Source: Anthopleura xanthogrammica | Taxonomy: Eukaryota > Cnidaria > Anthozoa > Actiniaria > Actiniidae | Direction of reading: 5' to 3' | Assembly: GCA_964019055.1 (NCBI GenBank) | Contig: OZ025217.1 | Location: forward strand, 4,324,617-4,388,616 | DNA: 64,000 nucleotides | In this document: one piece after another, positions 48,618 to 58,705 of the stretch | How positions within the stretch are numbered: the first letter of the stretch is position 1 | Layout: each line of letters opens with the position of its first letter | Notes under the pieces: generated by a model | What the model saw: the letters and a program-made list of their open reading frames with translations, nothing else | The model's database searches: none | Told to the model about the DNA's origin: nothing | Translations under genes and position numbers: made by a program

Positions 48618-49824
48618 CAGGGGCGGATCCAGGATTTTTGAGAGGGGGGTGACTGAGATCCCAAAACTTTGAATGTACTTTTATATAATATTCACGGAGT
48701 GCAAAGGGGTTCTGATCTGAAGTCCCAGGAGAACAATCTGATGGAGAGTTAGAACAATTTTGATACTATATAATGAACGCTTATTATAAATGTTGATTAT
48801 TTTAATTTATTATCTTCGCTGATAATAGGGTTGTTGCCAGGTTTTTATGTACTGTTCATTTAAATATTACATTACATGTTACAAATTACGCTAAAAAATT
48901 CTGGTTGGCTGCTGAGAGCAGTTTATTTAGTTTCTGTTTGTTTTTGGAAATCAAAATGAAGGAAAAAAAGGAAATTGAGTGCTAATTTGCTTCTGGTTAG
49001 CTCAAATTGAAAACAATAAAAATCATTACGTAAGCTGCTTATTTAGGCAGTTACTCTCACTATAAAATATATTTTGAAGACAGTTTTATTTTATCTTTAT
49101 TATTCAGTTATAAAGTTCTTACCGACGGATTGCGAAACTTCTGTTGTCCTTGTCTCAGTGCATGGTTGCTCATTCAAGCTCACTGAATTCGTAATAGAAA
49201 AACAGCTTACTGAGTTAAAGATGAAATATTTAATTTAAAGAAAAGCATTTTTAAAAAAGAGCATACCAGGTCCAGGGTTTGTTTTCTTTGCTTGGGGCTC
49301 GTAGGTTTCACATTCAGATTGCTTGCCATGTGCTCGAACGGATTGGTCTTCTTGACATTGACTAGTTAAAATCAAATTTCATTTTTGAAATATAACCATT
49401 AAATAATTCATTGACTTTGCAAAACTACTGCCGGCTCCACTCGTATTTAGCACGTTTTACTTACCTACTAGACTGGCTAAAAAACGAAAATAGTTTCTTT
49501 TAATTTGCTTTGATATGATCGTAAAGCTCTTCGATCGAAGCGTTTGGGTCTAGATCTTGCTCAGGTGTACAAACGCGTTTATCAGACATACACAGGAAGC
49601 CCAAAAAGGCGGGAAAGTAGAAAAGGCGGGAAAGCAGATATGGGGCAGAAAGCCGTGATGCCTGTTACACGCGAGAAATGAGACAGCTTGAATGAAAAAT
49701 GATATCAAAATTTAAAAAAATGAAAAAAATCTAAAAAGCTGATGTCAAGATCAAAAGTAAATATTCAACTGACCAAAAAGGGGGTGACTAATCACCCCCG
49801 TCACCACCCCTAAATCCACCCCTG
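48618..49824 (-). mobile_element. 1.2-kb TIR element with 5-bp target duplication, copy A
   Basis: The ends CAGGGGCGGATCCAGGATTT and CCTAAATCCACCCCTG are inverted repeats, flanked by TGGAT on both sides (48613-48617 and 49825-49829). The minus strand has an ATG frame at 49589-49500 (MSDKRVCTPEQDLDPNASIE) and stretches flanked by splice-like signals (49131-49165, 49265-49370). It looks like a deleted autonomous transposon; hAT-like ends are possible. Confidence 0.75.
49500..49589 (-). pseudogene. residual transposon exon, copy A
   Basis: 29 codons from ATG: MSDKRVCTPEQDLDPN, then ASIEELYDHIKAN, stop. It sits near the outer end of the 1.2-kb element, as a first transposase exon would. Too short to assign. 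Confidence 0.3.
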
Positions 49825-52800
49825 TGGATATTATATGATACTAGCTGATACTAATAAGAAAACGCTAATTTCTCGAAGGTTCTTGTTATAAATACCGATA
49901 CGTGACAAGGAAATCTACAGAAAATCATACAATAACAATGATAAACAATTGATAAAGGACTTTGGTTTCATGACTGAACAGGAATAGGGTGTGACGACAT
50001 GAACGTCATTTACACTAAACGCGCCAAAAGTGCTGACAAATCGATTGACCCGATTACGAAACGAGAAGCCGAGCACACCATGTCGTTTCCGGAATCATTC
50101 GATTATCGATTACTTCTTTGTGCTTTACTTCTGGGATTTGTTAAGACTCTTCCACAGTCCTTGCTCGGCCGCTGCACTCTCCACGCTATGGGACTGTAAC
50201 GGTAGAATGGTAGCGTTTCCCTGATTGGCTGATATATCTACTGTTCTAAGCTCCTCTCTCATTGGTTGACCAGTGAGTCCTTCTTATTTTGAAAGATCAT
50301 TGTTTACTAACAGTACTAGTATTTTTACAAAGGAAAGCACGATGGATTGTTGTCGAAAGAAAGTTTTTGTTGAAGCAAGCACGTCAACATTGGTAAATCT
50401 AAGCAGATACAATGGCCTAGACAGACAAAGCGATCGTATAGATCTGTATTAGAGGGATATCCTAGGTCATTTCAAATCGAATGATTACGAGTTTGACGTT
50501 GAATGTTTACCACTTAAAATCACATCAAGCAAATTCTGGATACACAAGGTACCCAAAGGTATAGAAAATAAATAAACCACTCTCAGAACTATATATGCTT
50601 ATAGTGCTTTTTATGACCCTTTTATACTAAACCGATAAGAAATATAAAATTAAATCAGTGAGGGCGGCTAATTCTAAAATCCCGAGATTTAACAAAAAAT
50701 CGTCCGAAAAGCTGAAAAGAATAAAAATAAAAACAACTTCAAAGTATTTTTAAAAAATTTCAAAAGAAAAAACCCTGATAATCGTTGAAAATAAAGGTAG
50801 CCAGCTTGGGCTTCCTGTGATATATTTCGGTTCTCAAGGCATGATGGGTCCAAGATTCCTGGACCCAGAAGCCCTTTCGGCATTGTACCGTTTGCACCCC
50901 TTACCAAAATATTTAAGTCCTAGCGTTTTAAATCATCTCTGAAATATCGTAATACATAGCTCATGATAGCAAATTCGATTAACGTTGTGGTCGCTAAAAA
51001 AAGCCTAAACATTATTTGCTTTATTTACCAACAAACTTCACTGTAGGCTAATTTTCATAATTCCGCTCTCAAATAAAGCTTTAGACTTTAGGCTTTTTGT
51101 CATACACAACGTTAATTGAATTAGCTATAAATTATATATACCAGATCTAGAAGTATTCTATTTCTAAAGTAAATCTTAACAGGCAGTAGCTTAATATATA
51201 TTTCTTTGGCACTTGTACTAACTTTGCAAATCAACAGAAACGAACAGATTTTTACGATATTTGGCCCAATTATACAAGAAACGCATTGCTTTGTGTCTTT
51301 TCCCGTAAAATCGAAATATCATATTTTGGAAGCATTTCTGTGATTTTTTTGAATCGATTCTAGACCACGTCTTGCCAATATTCAGCTTCCAAACGGCAAC
51401 TTATTTGCGTTCTTTGACGTATTACTAATTTAGATAAGTTTTGGTTTCTTACCGGCGTATGCACATGGCATTGGAGTAGTATTTTTGACTGTTATCGACA
51501 TACTATGGTCTTTTACATTCGCTCTGACATAATTCGAAATAAATATATTAACAATTTGTCAGACATGTCTTATGAGACAATTTTTAACATTTTAACCATT
51601 TTATGAGATAAAACTCAAAAGCGTGTTTTTTTCTTCAAAACTTGTACTTAGAATGTTGTCTTGAAATTATATTGAAACTTGTCGACAGAAACCTTGGCCA
51701 CTTACGTCTCTTCATGTAAAATTTACAGTTACAAATGACTATGTAAATTTTCGATTAAAATTCTTAAGTCTCGAGGGACAGACCATCACATACATGTTCT
51801 TAATGAACAGAACATTTCATTGTATTTCTGCTATTGCAAAGCTAAAAAAATATGTCGTATATCACTTTTATTCAAAGATTCATTCTTTCTTGGGAGAGGA
51901 CTAACAAAAAAACGTAGCAAACAAATGCATACAAACAATGGTCTCGTGATTATGACAGTTATATTCTAAATCGGTTATAGAATAAACACTCGTGCTTTAT
52001 GGGATTTAAAGCTCCTCGCAATGATAGAAACCCGGGGGGGGGGGGATTCCGGGGGTAAAGTATCGGGTATGCTCGTCGTATCTCTGTATAGGGGTAGAAA
52101 TTAGCGATTTGGTATCTTTTAGGGTCTTAAAAGCGACATTCTGTAAAAATCGACCAAATATTGGCACAAGTCAAAAAATCGATTTCGCTCATATTTTGTT
52201 TATTGATAGCCCTTAGTATGAAGTACATCCTGGTGTTTTTAGTTTTGAAAAATTTTACTTGGTTTTCGAGAAATTTACGAAAATCGATTTCGGCCCTACG
52301 CATCGAAAAAATGCCCGCCGAGATAACGGAATTTAGTGTAAAAATAAACGCATCGTACAGCTAAATCACATATCTATATTTTTGGTCGGGTATTTTTTAT
52401 CAAAAGAATGGATATTCCTCTTCCTTTTGGTTGTATTTAGATTAGAATATTTGGCGTTTTAAGATACGAAAAAAATTATCTACGAAGCTAATTATTTCCA
52501 AAGTTCACAAATGCAAATTAAGGCCTTAAAATACGGCTTATAAAAATACGGCTTGTATATATATGCTCTTTTTCCAAATCATAAAAAACCTACAACCAGA
52601 GGATTATCTAATGTACTTCTATTAGAATCAAAAGAAAATTCTCTGGGCAAACCATTTTTACTGTTCCGTTGAGGACGCTTTTCTGTCCCTATATTTGACG
52701 ACAAATGAAGATGCAAATTGTGGTCTCGTAATATCAATGCTCGGAGCTCTAAATCCCTAAAGCACTCGCGTTTATTCTCTAACCCTTACTTAGCAATACG

Positions 52801-52865
52801 TTAAACTAAATAGCGAATTACAATAAAACATGATATTCGTCAAAACAATCATTGGTTAGACTAAA

Positions 52866-54078
52866 CTATGACTACATGTCAGGGATTTCTAACATACAGG
52901 TTGTAACATGTAAACATCAATAATCAATTGCTAAAATCAATGGTAACATAATTCGTAATGTATAAAGTTAGATGATTGGTTTAACGAGGTTGGAGTCCAA
53001 TAAACCGTAAACTGATACTAGTAGTTTTTAGCAGTAGACAACATGTGATTCCTAGAAAACCTGTCACTCGTTTCTATTGTTCTCTAAAATCTTTCCAATA
53101 TTTTGAATTTTATTCCTTTACGGCTTAATGTTTGTTAGCGCACATCCAGCTGTACGAACTAAGCGCGGAAAGGATTGTTGTCGTAATTCAAGCGGCCCTC
53201 GCCCGAGTCTTAAAAGTCATATATCTCACAGAATTTGAGGAGATGGATCGCAAAGATTTACTTTAATTTCTTAAACAACACGTATACTTCAACTTTTTTT
53301 CTTTGAAATTCTTTGAAACGCTTGTTTTTGTATTGGGAAGAGACTTGGAGCAAGGGCCGCTTGGCTAAGCATCGAAGCGCGCTGTGATTGGACGGTTCGT
53401 GCGTGCTCCGGACACCTGGATAGACCAGTTAAGGTTACTGGAGACCTTCAGGGGTATCTTTCGTTTAGCGCGAAAGGAGGTCATATACAAAACGTGAATT
53501 TGGTTTGATAATGTTCAGTATTTTACATAAACCGTAATGTTTTGACGCTGACCAACCTGAATATTATATTTCAAAACGTTTTTCTACTTTTACTTGGCTA
53601 ACTTTAGTTATATATTAAGAATACATATATGCCGATGACAGAACCCTTGAGTCAACACTTGCCATAATGATGTAATCCTCACACCTTACAAACACTTTTC
53701 TAAAGAGATTTAAGAACCCCTGCTTAGAAGTTTTTTCTTAATCAGGCTCCTCGTGTTCCTTGTTTTTGGCGCTAACAAACATTAAGCTGTAAAGGAATAA
53801 GACTCAAAATATTGCAAAGATTTTAGAGAACAATAGAAATGACAAATATTAACCTAAGTTTAGTCAAAAGGAACCAGTGACAGGTTTTCTAGGAATCACA
53901 TGTTGCCTACTGCTAAAAACTACTAGTACCAGTTTACGGTTTATTGGACTCGAACCTTGTTAAACCAATCATCTACCTTTATACATTACGAATTATGTTA
54001 CCAGTGAATTTAGTAATTGATTATTGATGTTTACATGTTACAACCTGTATGTTAGAAATCTCTGACATGTAGTCATAG
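52866..54078. repeat. large inverted repeat flanking about 630 bp
   Basis: The left arm 52866-53140 starts CTATGACTACATGTCAGG. The right arm 53770-54078 ends CTGACATGTAGTCATAG, with indels between them. The left arm also restarts at 63923, at the end of the window. Confidence 0.85.
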
Positions 54079-54667
54079 TTGAGTGTAGCTAACTGTCGAG
54101 GGTCGAGGGTACCAAGTCCACGGGCGCCAGAGTCGCCTCCACGTTTGTAAAACTAACGCTTTATTTTGTTTTCTTGAACGGTCTAATAAAACTGCTTTGG
54201 TACGGCTGACCTTTAGTAGTGAATAAACATCTAGCTCCGATTTCAATCTCGTGATGTTTGTCTGTTTAAAATTAAGAACCGATCGTGTGTCACTCGGAAT
54301 TAATCGGTAACGCACTTAACGAGGCCCCATGTTGTGTTTCAGTTAGAAGAAATCATTTTAAAATGATTTAAAATGGCACCTTGAGCTCGATCCCTGTATT
54401 CTGTTCAAACGTGGAATTTCACATGAGCCGAACGCATTGAAAACAGTGAATTATTTGATAATGATAATTTGAATCATTGATATTATTTGGTTCACTTCGG
54501 CTCATGAGAAGATTGACGGTTGAACTTGTCTAAATGGTGGACTTACATGTACACAACTCACTCTATTGTGTGTTCAGAGACGCAACAGCTTAATATTTAA
54601 TGGTTTGATAATATAATATAATATATATTTATTTAGAACCCAAAAACAATCAGTCTTCTAGAAGTTT
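53474..54667. repeat. segmental duplication block R1, copy B
   Basis: Counterpart of 37246-38380. It includes about 90 extra bp (around 53885-53970) that are also in the left arm at 52970-53060 but missing from copy A. Confidence 0.85.
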
Positions 54668-55439
54668 AATATCTAATTTGTTATAGAATCTTTTTATTTG
54701 AGCTGTTCGACATTTGCCATGGCACACTAACACTGGAATGGAAATAATCAACAAAGAAAATCATGGTAGCGATCAAAGAAATTTTTGTTCGATAACATGC
54801 ATTACGTCATGCATTCTTTATGTATCAAACAATGTGGCCAAAGGTACCAGGTGATTATAACATTACCATGGCTGAGTCACGCAACTGCGATATCCCACTA
54901 CGATATTAAATGATTTCTATGTGCACTGAAATACTGATTCATACGAAATATTCATTATTCGACTATTTGGTCCCCGTACGACTCAGATTTCTTCCAGACA
55001 AGGCTGATATTTCTCACGTCGTTTTTGTTGCGGTAAAATCAATCGTGAATTTAGCGAGAGTTACTGGTGGATTGTGCTAAAATATTAACCAGGAAGACTG
55101 AAGTGATCGTAAAGAACTCTCTTGGTCGCGTCTCTCTCAGGTGGTCTCTTTGTTACGATAAGTGCTTTTACAGAGACCTGAATAAAGCTTGTCAAAAAAA
55201 CTTCAACACTTTAAAAAACCGTACACAAATTCGTGAAAAAAATTATAGAATTCGAAAAATGATTGGATAAAGAATTAGACCATGAAAACTCAACTGGTGA
55301 ATTAGGTAATGCGTCGGTTTCCAGTTTTCAATAAAGAAGAGAACGTATCAGACACTAAACCATAATACAAGGTAATCCATTCCTTAAGGACCGGAGTTGA
55401 TCTACTTTTGATTTCTCTAAGTAAACCTAGTGAGTGAAA

Positions 55440-58400
55440 ATGCTTCTTTTGGTGTTGTACCTATTCGTCTTTGCACCATTGATTTCATCCAAGCCTGCTG
55501 GAATATCTACTGCTGAAGACGAGATTGCAATTTCTGCTGAACTAAAACGAGAGAATTCGCAACTCAATCGGAGGACACTTCCCCAAAGATCTACCAGCTC
55601 ATCTGACAGACCCAATTTATCATCGCCACTAAATGTGCACCTGAAGAAGTTGCTTCGTATACGTGGGACTAAGAGCTTGAGAGGTTTAAAGATCACTGGC
55701 TACGATCAACAAGGTATTATTGACCGAATGCCAATATGGCCGCATCTTCATTATCATAATTTTTGAAGTTCATATTTTAGTAGACCACTACATTAGAATT
55801 ATAGATTAGAATGACATCAACAAAGCTATAAAATTTGAGACAAAAATATTAAATTCTTGAGAAGTTATTAGAATTCTTAAAAAATTTGAAAAACACTACG
55901 AGGCTAGCAAGGAAGTAGATCACTGAACATACACAAATCTCTGTAATTTTGATTCCAAATAGCTTCACTTGAATTCAATTTATAGCAATGAAACGTTCCA
56001 AAAATACATATTTCTGTTTGCTCTTTCTGATGGTGGTACTTATTTTTTAAGATTAGGTTTTTATTTCCGTATAAGTCAATGGCGGCCATATTGTCTTTAG
56101 TCTATAGCATATTGCTATAGTCTATAGCATATTGCTATAGTCTATAGCATGCACTACTCTTACCGGGCTAAATGGCGTATTATCTTTTTCTGGTAGGCAT
56201 TCGGCGTTTAGCTTTCTCCTCAGTCATTATCATAAATCAGATTTCTAGATTTGTACGAGTAAAAAAATCGGTAAAAAAATGCACTAGAACTTTTTTTTCG
56301 CTGGCGCCTTTGTTTTCCTATATGATTCCTCTATGGTATGGTATGTGTGGATTTGTGTCAATATACTTTTACAAGGGAGGAAAGTCCAGTCGCCATCTTG
56401 AAAACACGAGCAAAGTATGTTGACACTATTGCATTTTTTAAGGATTTTTTTCCCCCCATTCGTATTATAGAGAATATTATCTTCATCTTGAAATTTAAAA
56501 AAATAATTAAAGTAGATTTTTCCCGATTTTATTTTCGCCTTTTACTTTTATCTAAATTGGGCTCCCTGTGGTAAGATTTGGTGCCTTGCAACACAAAGGA
56601 CACAAAGTAAGAGCCGGGATTCGAACCCGAGACCTTCTGCACTCGTATACCCGAGCTAACTGTTGGAATCTTCTGAACAAAATAGTGTTTTGTGTGTTGT
56701 GATGAAGTTCGTTAGCATTTTCTGCCGAATGGAATTGAAAAGCAATTGTTTAAGGTTTCCTTCTGTGTGGGAATTGACTAACAATGATCTCATTGTTGAG
56801 AGTCCTTTTGGGTCTTCAGTGATATTGCTTTGGTGTATAAACCTCCTCAATCATATAATAAGTCTGTTAAATACCTCGAACCTAGGCTTTTATCCATATA
56901 CATCCCTGGGGCATGGCTAAAAGCCTCGGTTCTCGGTATTTAACTCTTCCGCTATGATGATCAGTATCGTACTTAGCTGCTCCTCAAGGTCCTCCTCCTG
57001 TAACCCCTTTTCTACTCCCGATATGTACTATTCCGGTTACAGGCTCTGCTCAAAGGCTCTCCCTCGGGAATCGTTTCAGTGTAAAAATAATAATAAACAA
57101 AATATTAGTTGACCTTTGAAAAGTAATATCTCTATCGCCCTGCGTGGTTAAAATTCAGATTAAGCCAGGTTTTTTTTAGCGTTTTTTCCCCTCCACCGTT
57201 AACTGTTTATGTTCCAAACTGATCGAAATTAAAATTGGAGCTTTATTCACTAGTAAAGGTCAGCCGTTGGTGACCAACGAGCTACTGTTGACCAATCATA
57301 GATCGTGTTAGAATCGAAGAAGTCGAGAGCCAATCAGAAATCGCTTCATATAACCGTGTTAGTCCGCTGGGGGTCGGAACAAGCTTTTGTCCGGATGTGA
57401 CGCAGGCTATAATCCTAGTTGACTAGGATTCTTTATTGTTATATACCAACTGTCAAAGTCCATTTTTCTCGTACTCTGATTGGGCGAGAGGGTAACACAT
57501 GAACGTGGAAAAATTTCGATGTTTCCCCGGCAACGGCTCTCAGCGGGCAACAATATAATATTTCCCGGGAATTAAGAACACCGGAAGTGATTTCACCGGA
57601 AACCTAACTTTTTCTAATTTTTCAAAGTCAAGTAATTAACAAAAAAATCGGCTACGCCTCGGGAAACATCGTCGTCTAGGGACCACTGGCAAAACACACT
57701 GTTTCTCTCCTACTGGAAGCATCAATACTCAAATGGAATGACAGCCATCACCTCCTATCGATCCTTGGCCTCACAAGGGAAAGGAGGTGAGAGGGGAAGG
57801 GGACTAGGGAGGAGGAAGGAATGAAGGGAGAGCTCTCCTTTCCCCTCCCCCTCCCATAGCCCTTTCCCCCTCTGCCCCTCCCCCTCCCCCCTCCCCCTCC
57901 CGTCCCAGTCCCCCTGAGAGCCTGTTGACAGGCTAGATTCTCAACCGATTCCAGCCCATTGATAAGTATTTTTATTCTGGCCGGAGACGTCAATTAAAGA
58001 AACAAATGTTTATTTCTTTTGTTAGATACAAGGAATGTGACCACTATCAATACCACCAATGATGTAATGCTCAAGTTCGACATTGATATAACGCCTTCTG
58101 GTGCTCGAGGAGTCAAATATGCAGAGTTTCACATTTATAAGACCTCCATAGCAAGCTCATCAAATGCAAGTTCTGATTATACCCTCGGATTGAACGAAAT
58201 CAGTCCTACTGGGCAAAATCATCATCTAGCGACTCGTAATCTAAACATGAGTTCCCAAGGCTGGGAAATTTTTAATATATCAGATTCTTTTAAAAAGTGG
58301 TTTGGAAATAGGGCAACCAACCGTGGTCTGCTTTTGACAACCACCAAGTCAGGGATAAAAGTACACCCAAACACGTCAGGCTATGTTGGTTTTGATGGAC

Positions 58401-58705
58401 CAATAAGCCAGCGTCCATTCATAGTTGTGGAATTTAAACTATATGTTTCGAAAAAGGATGAAATAAAAAGCAATGACAATGATGACGAAGATGTTACGTC
58501 CAACCCCCAAGCACCAGAAAAAGACAATGGCAATGATGACGAAGAAGGCATGTCCAACCCCCAAGCACAAGAAAAAGACAATGACAAAGATGACGAAGAA
58601 GGCATGTCCAACCCCCAAGCACCAGAAAAAGACAATGACAATGATGACGATGAAGGCACGTCCAACCCCCAAGCACAAGAAAAAGACAATGACGAAGATG
58701 ACTAA
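55440..58705 (+). CDS. secreted BMP5-8-type prodomain protein without ligand, copy B
   Basis: Two exons, 55440-55713 and 58026-58705, joined in phase 1 (GYDQQ + DTRNV), giving 317 aa. The signal peptide and first 40 or so residues nearly equal copy A. After the NRR site the sequence diverges strongly (TLPQRSTSSS, LKKLLRIRGTKS). Exon 2 keeps the prodomain frame: MLKFDIDITP, YAEFHIYK, WEIFNISDSFKKWF, NRGLLLTT, IKVHPNTSGYVGFDGP, QRPFIVVEF. It ends in four acidic 18-residue repeats, one more than copy A. Exon 2 has no cysteine. Intron 1 is 2.3 kb. Introns and 3' flank are almost identical to copy A while exons are not. Function unknown; same alternatives as copy A. Confidence 0.75.
55988..56050 (+). 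pseudogene. interrupted counterpart of the 42735 small ORF
   Basis: It starts MKRSKNTYFCLLFLMVV and stops after LIF because of indels relative to unit A. Downstream GTCAATGGCGGCCATATT is kept. Confidence 0.5.
56092..56152. repeat. 20-bp near-palindromic tandem repeat
   Basis: Two and a half copies of TCTATAGCATATTGCTATAG, single in unit A (42830). Each unit is almost its own reverse complement. Confidence 0.85.
56251..57128. other. unit-B-specific intron segment
   Basis: It contains the full SINE copy (56465-56665) and a region at 56940-57110 that is not in unit A. No exon was recognised. Confidence 0.5.
56465..56665 (-). mobile_element. tRNA-derived SINE, copy 2
   Basis: Minus strand: GTTAGCTCGGGTATACGAG resembles a D arm with box A. 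TCGGGTTCGAATCCCGGCTC is a clean box B and T arm. Then comes a body shared with 43998-44160 (CAGGGAGCCCAATTTAGATA and AAAATCGGGAAAAATCTAC). Confidence 0.75.
58497..58702 (+). repeat. 54-bp coding repeat, four units (copy B)
   Basis: Units alternate SNPQAPEKDND and SNPQAQEKDND. The expansion relative to copy A is in frame. Confidence 0.9.

Larger units (their letters stand above)
45834..52960. repeat. segmental duplication block R3, copy A
   Basis: Matches 57129-64000 (window end). From about 48424 onward the offset is a constant 11,057 bp with very few differences by eye. Unit B lacks about 250 bp of the purine tract (48121-48370). Confidence 0.92.
47402..53473. other. non-coding spacer after copy A
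   Basis: It holds the likely 3' UTR of copy A, a purine-rich tract with AAAG runs (47860-48470), a 1.2-kb inverted-repeat element (48618-49824), a partial foldback end (52050-52135) and one arm of a large inverted repeat (52866-53140). A 66-codon ATG frame at 49999 (MNVIYTKRAKSADKS) is identical in unit B but has no recognised feature. No TGF-beta ligand domain was seen. Confidence 0.6.
54668..56250. repeat. segmental duplication block R2, copy B
   Basis: Counterpart of 41428-42960 without the Crypton-type insertion at its left edge. Confidence 0.9.

Noticed and set aside
49999..50199. 66-codon ATG frame repeated at 61056
   Set aside because: Identical because the whole segment is duplicated; no domain, signal or splice evidence.
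52161..52364. 67-codon hydrophobic frame repeated at 63218
   Set aside because: It begins at TTG, not ATG, lies at a foldback end, and has no family features.
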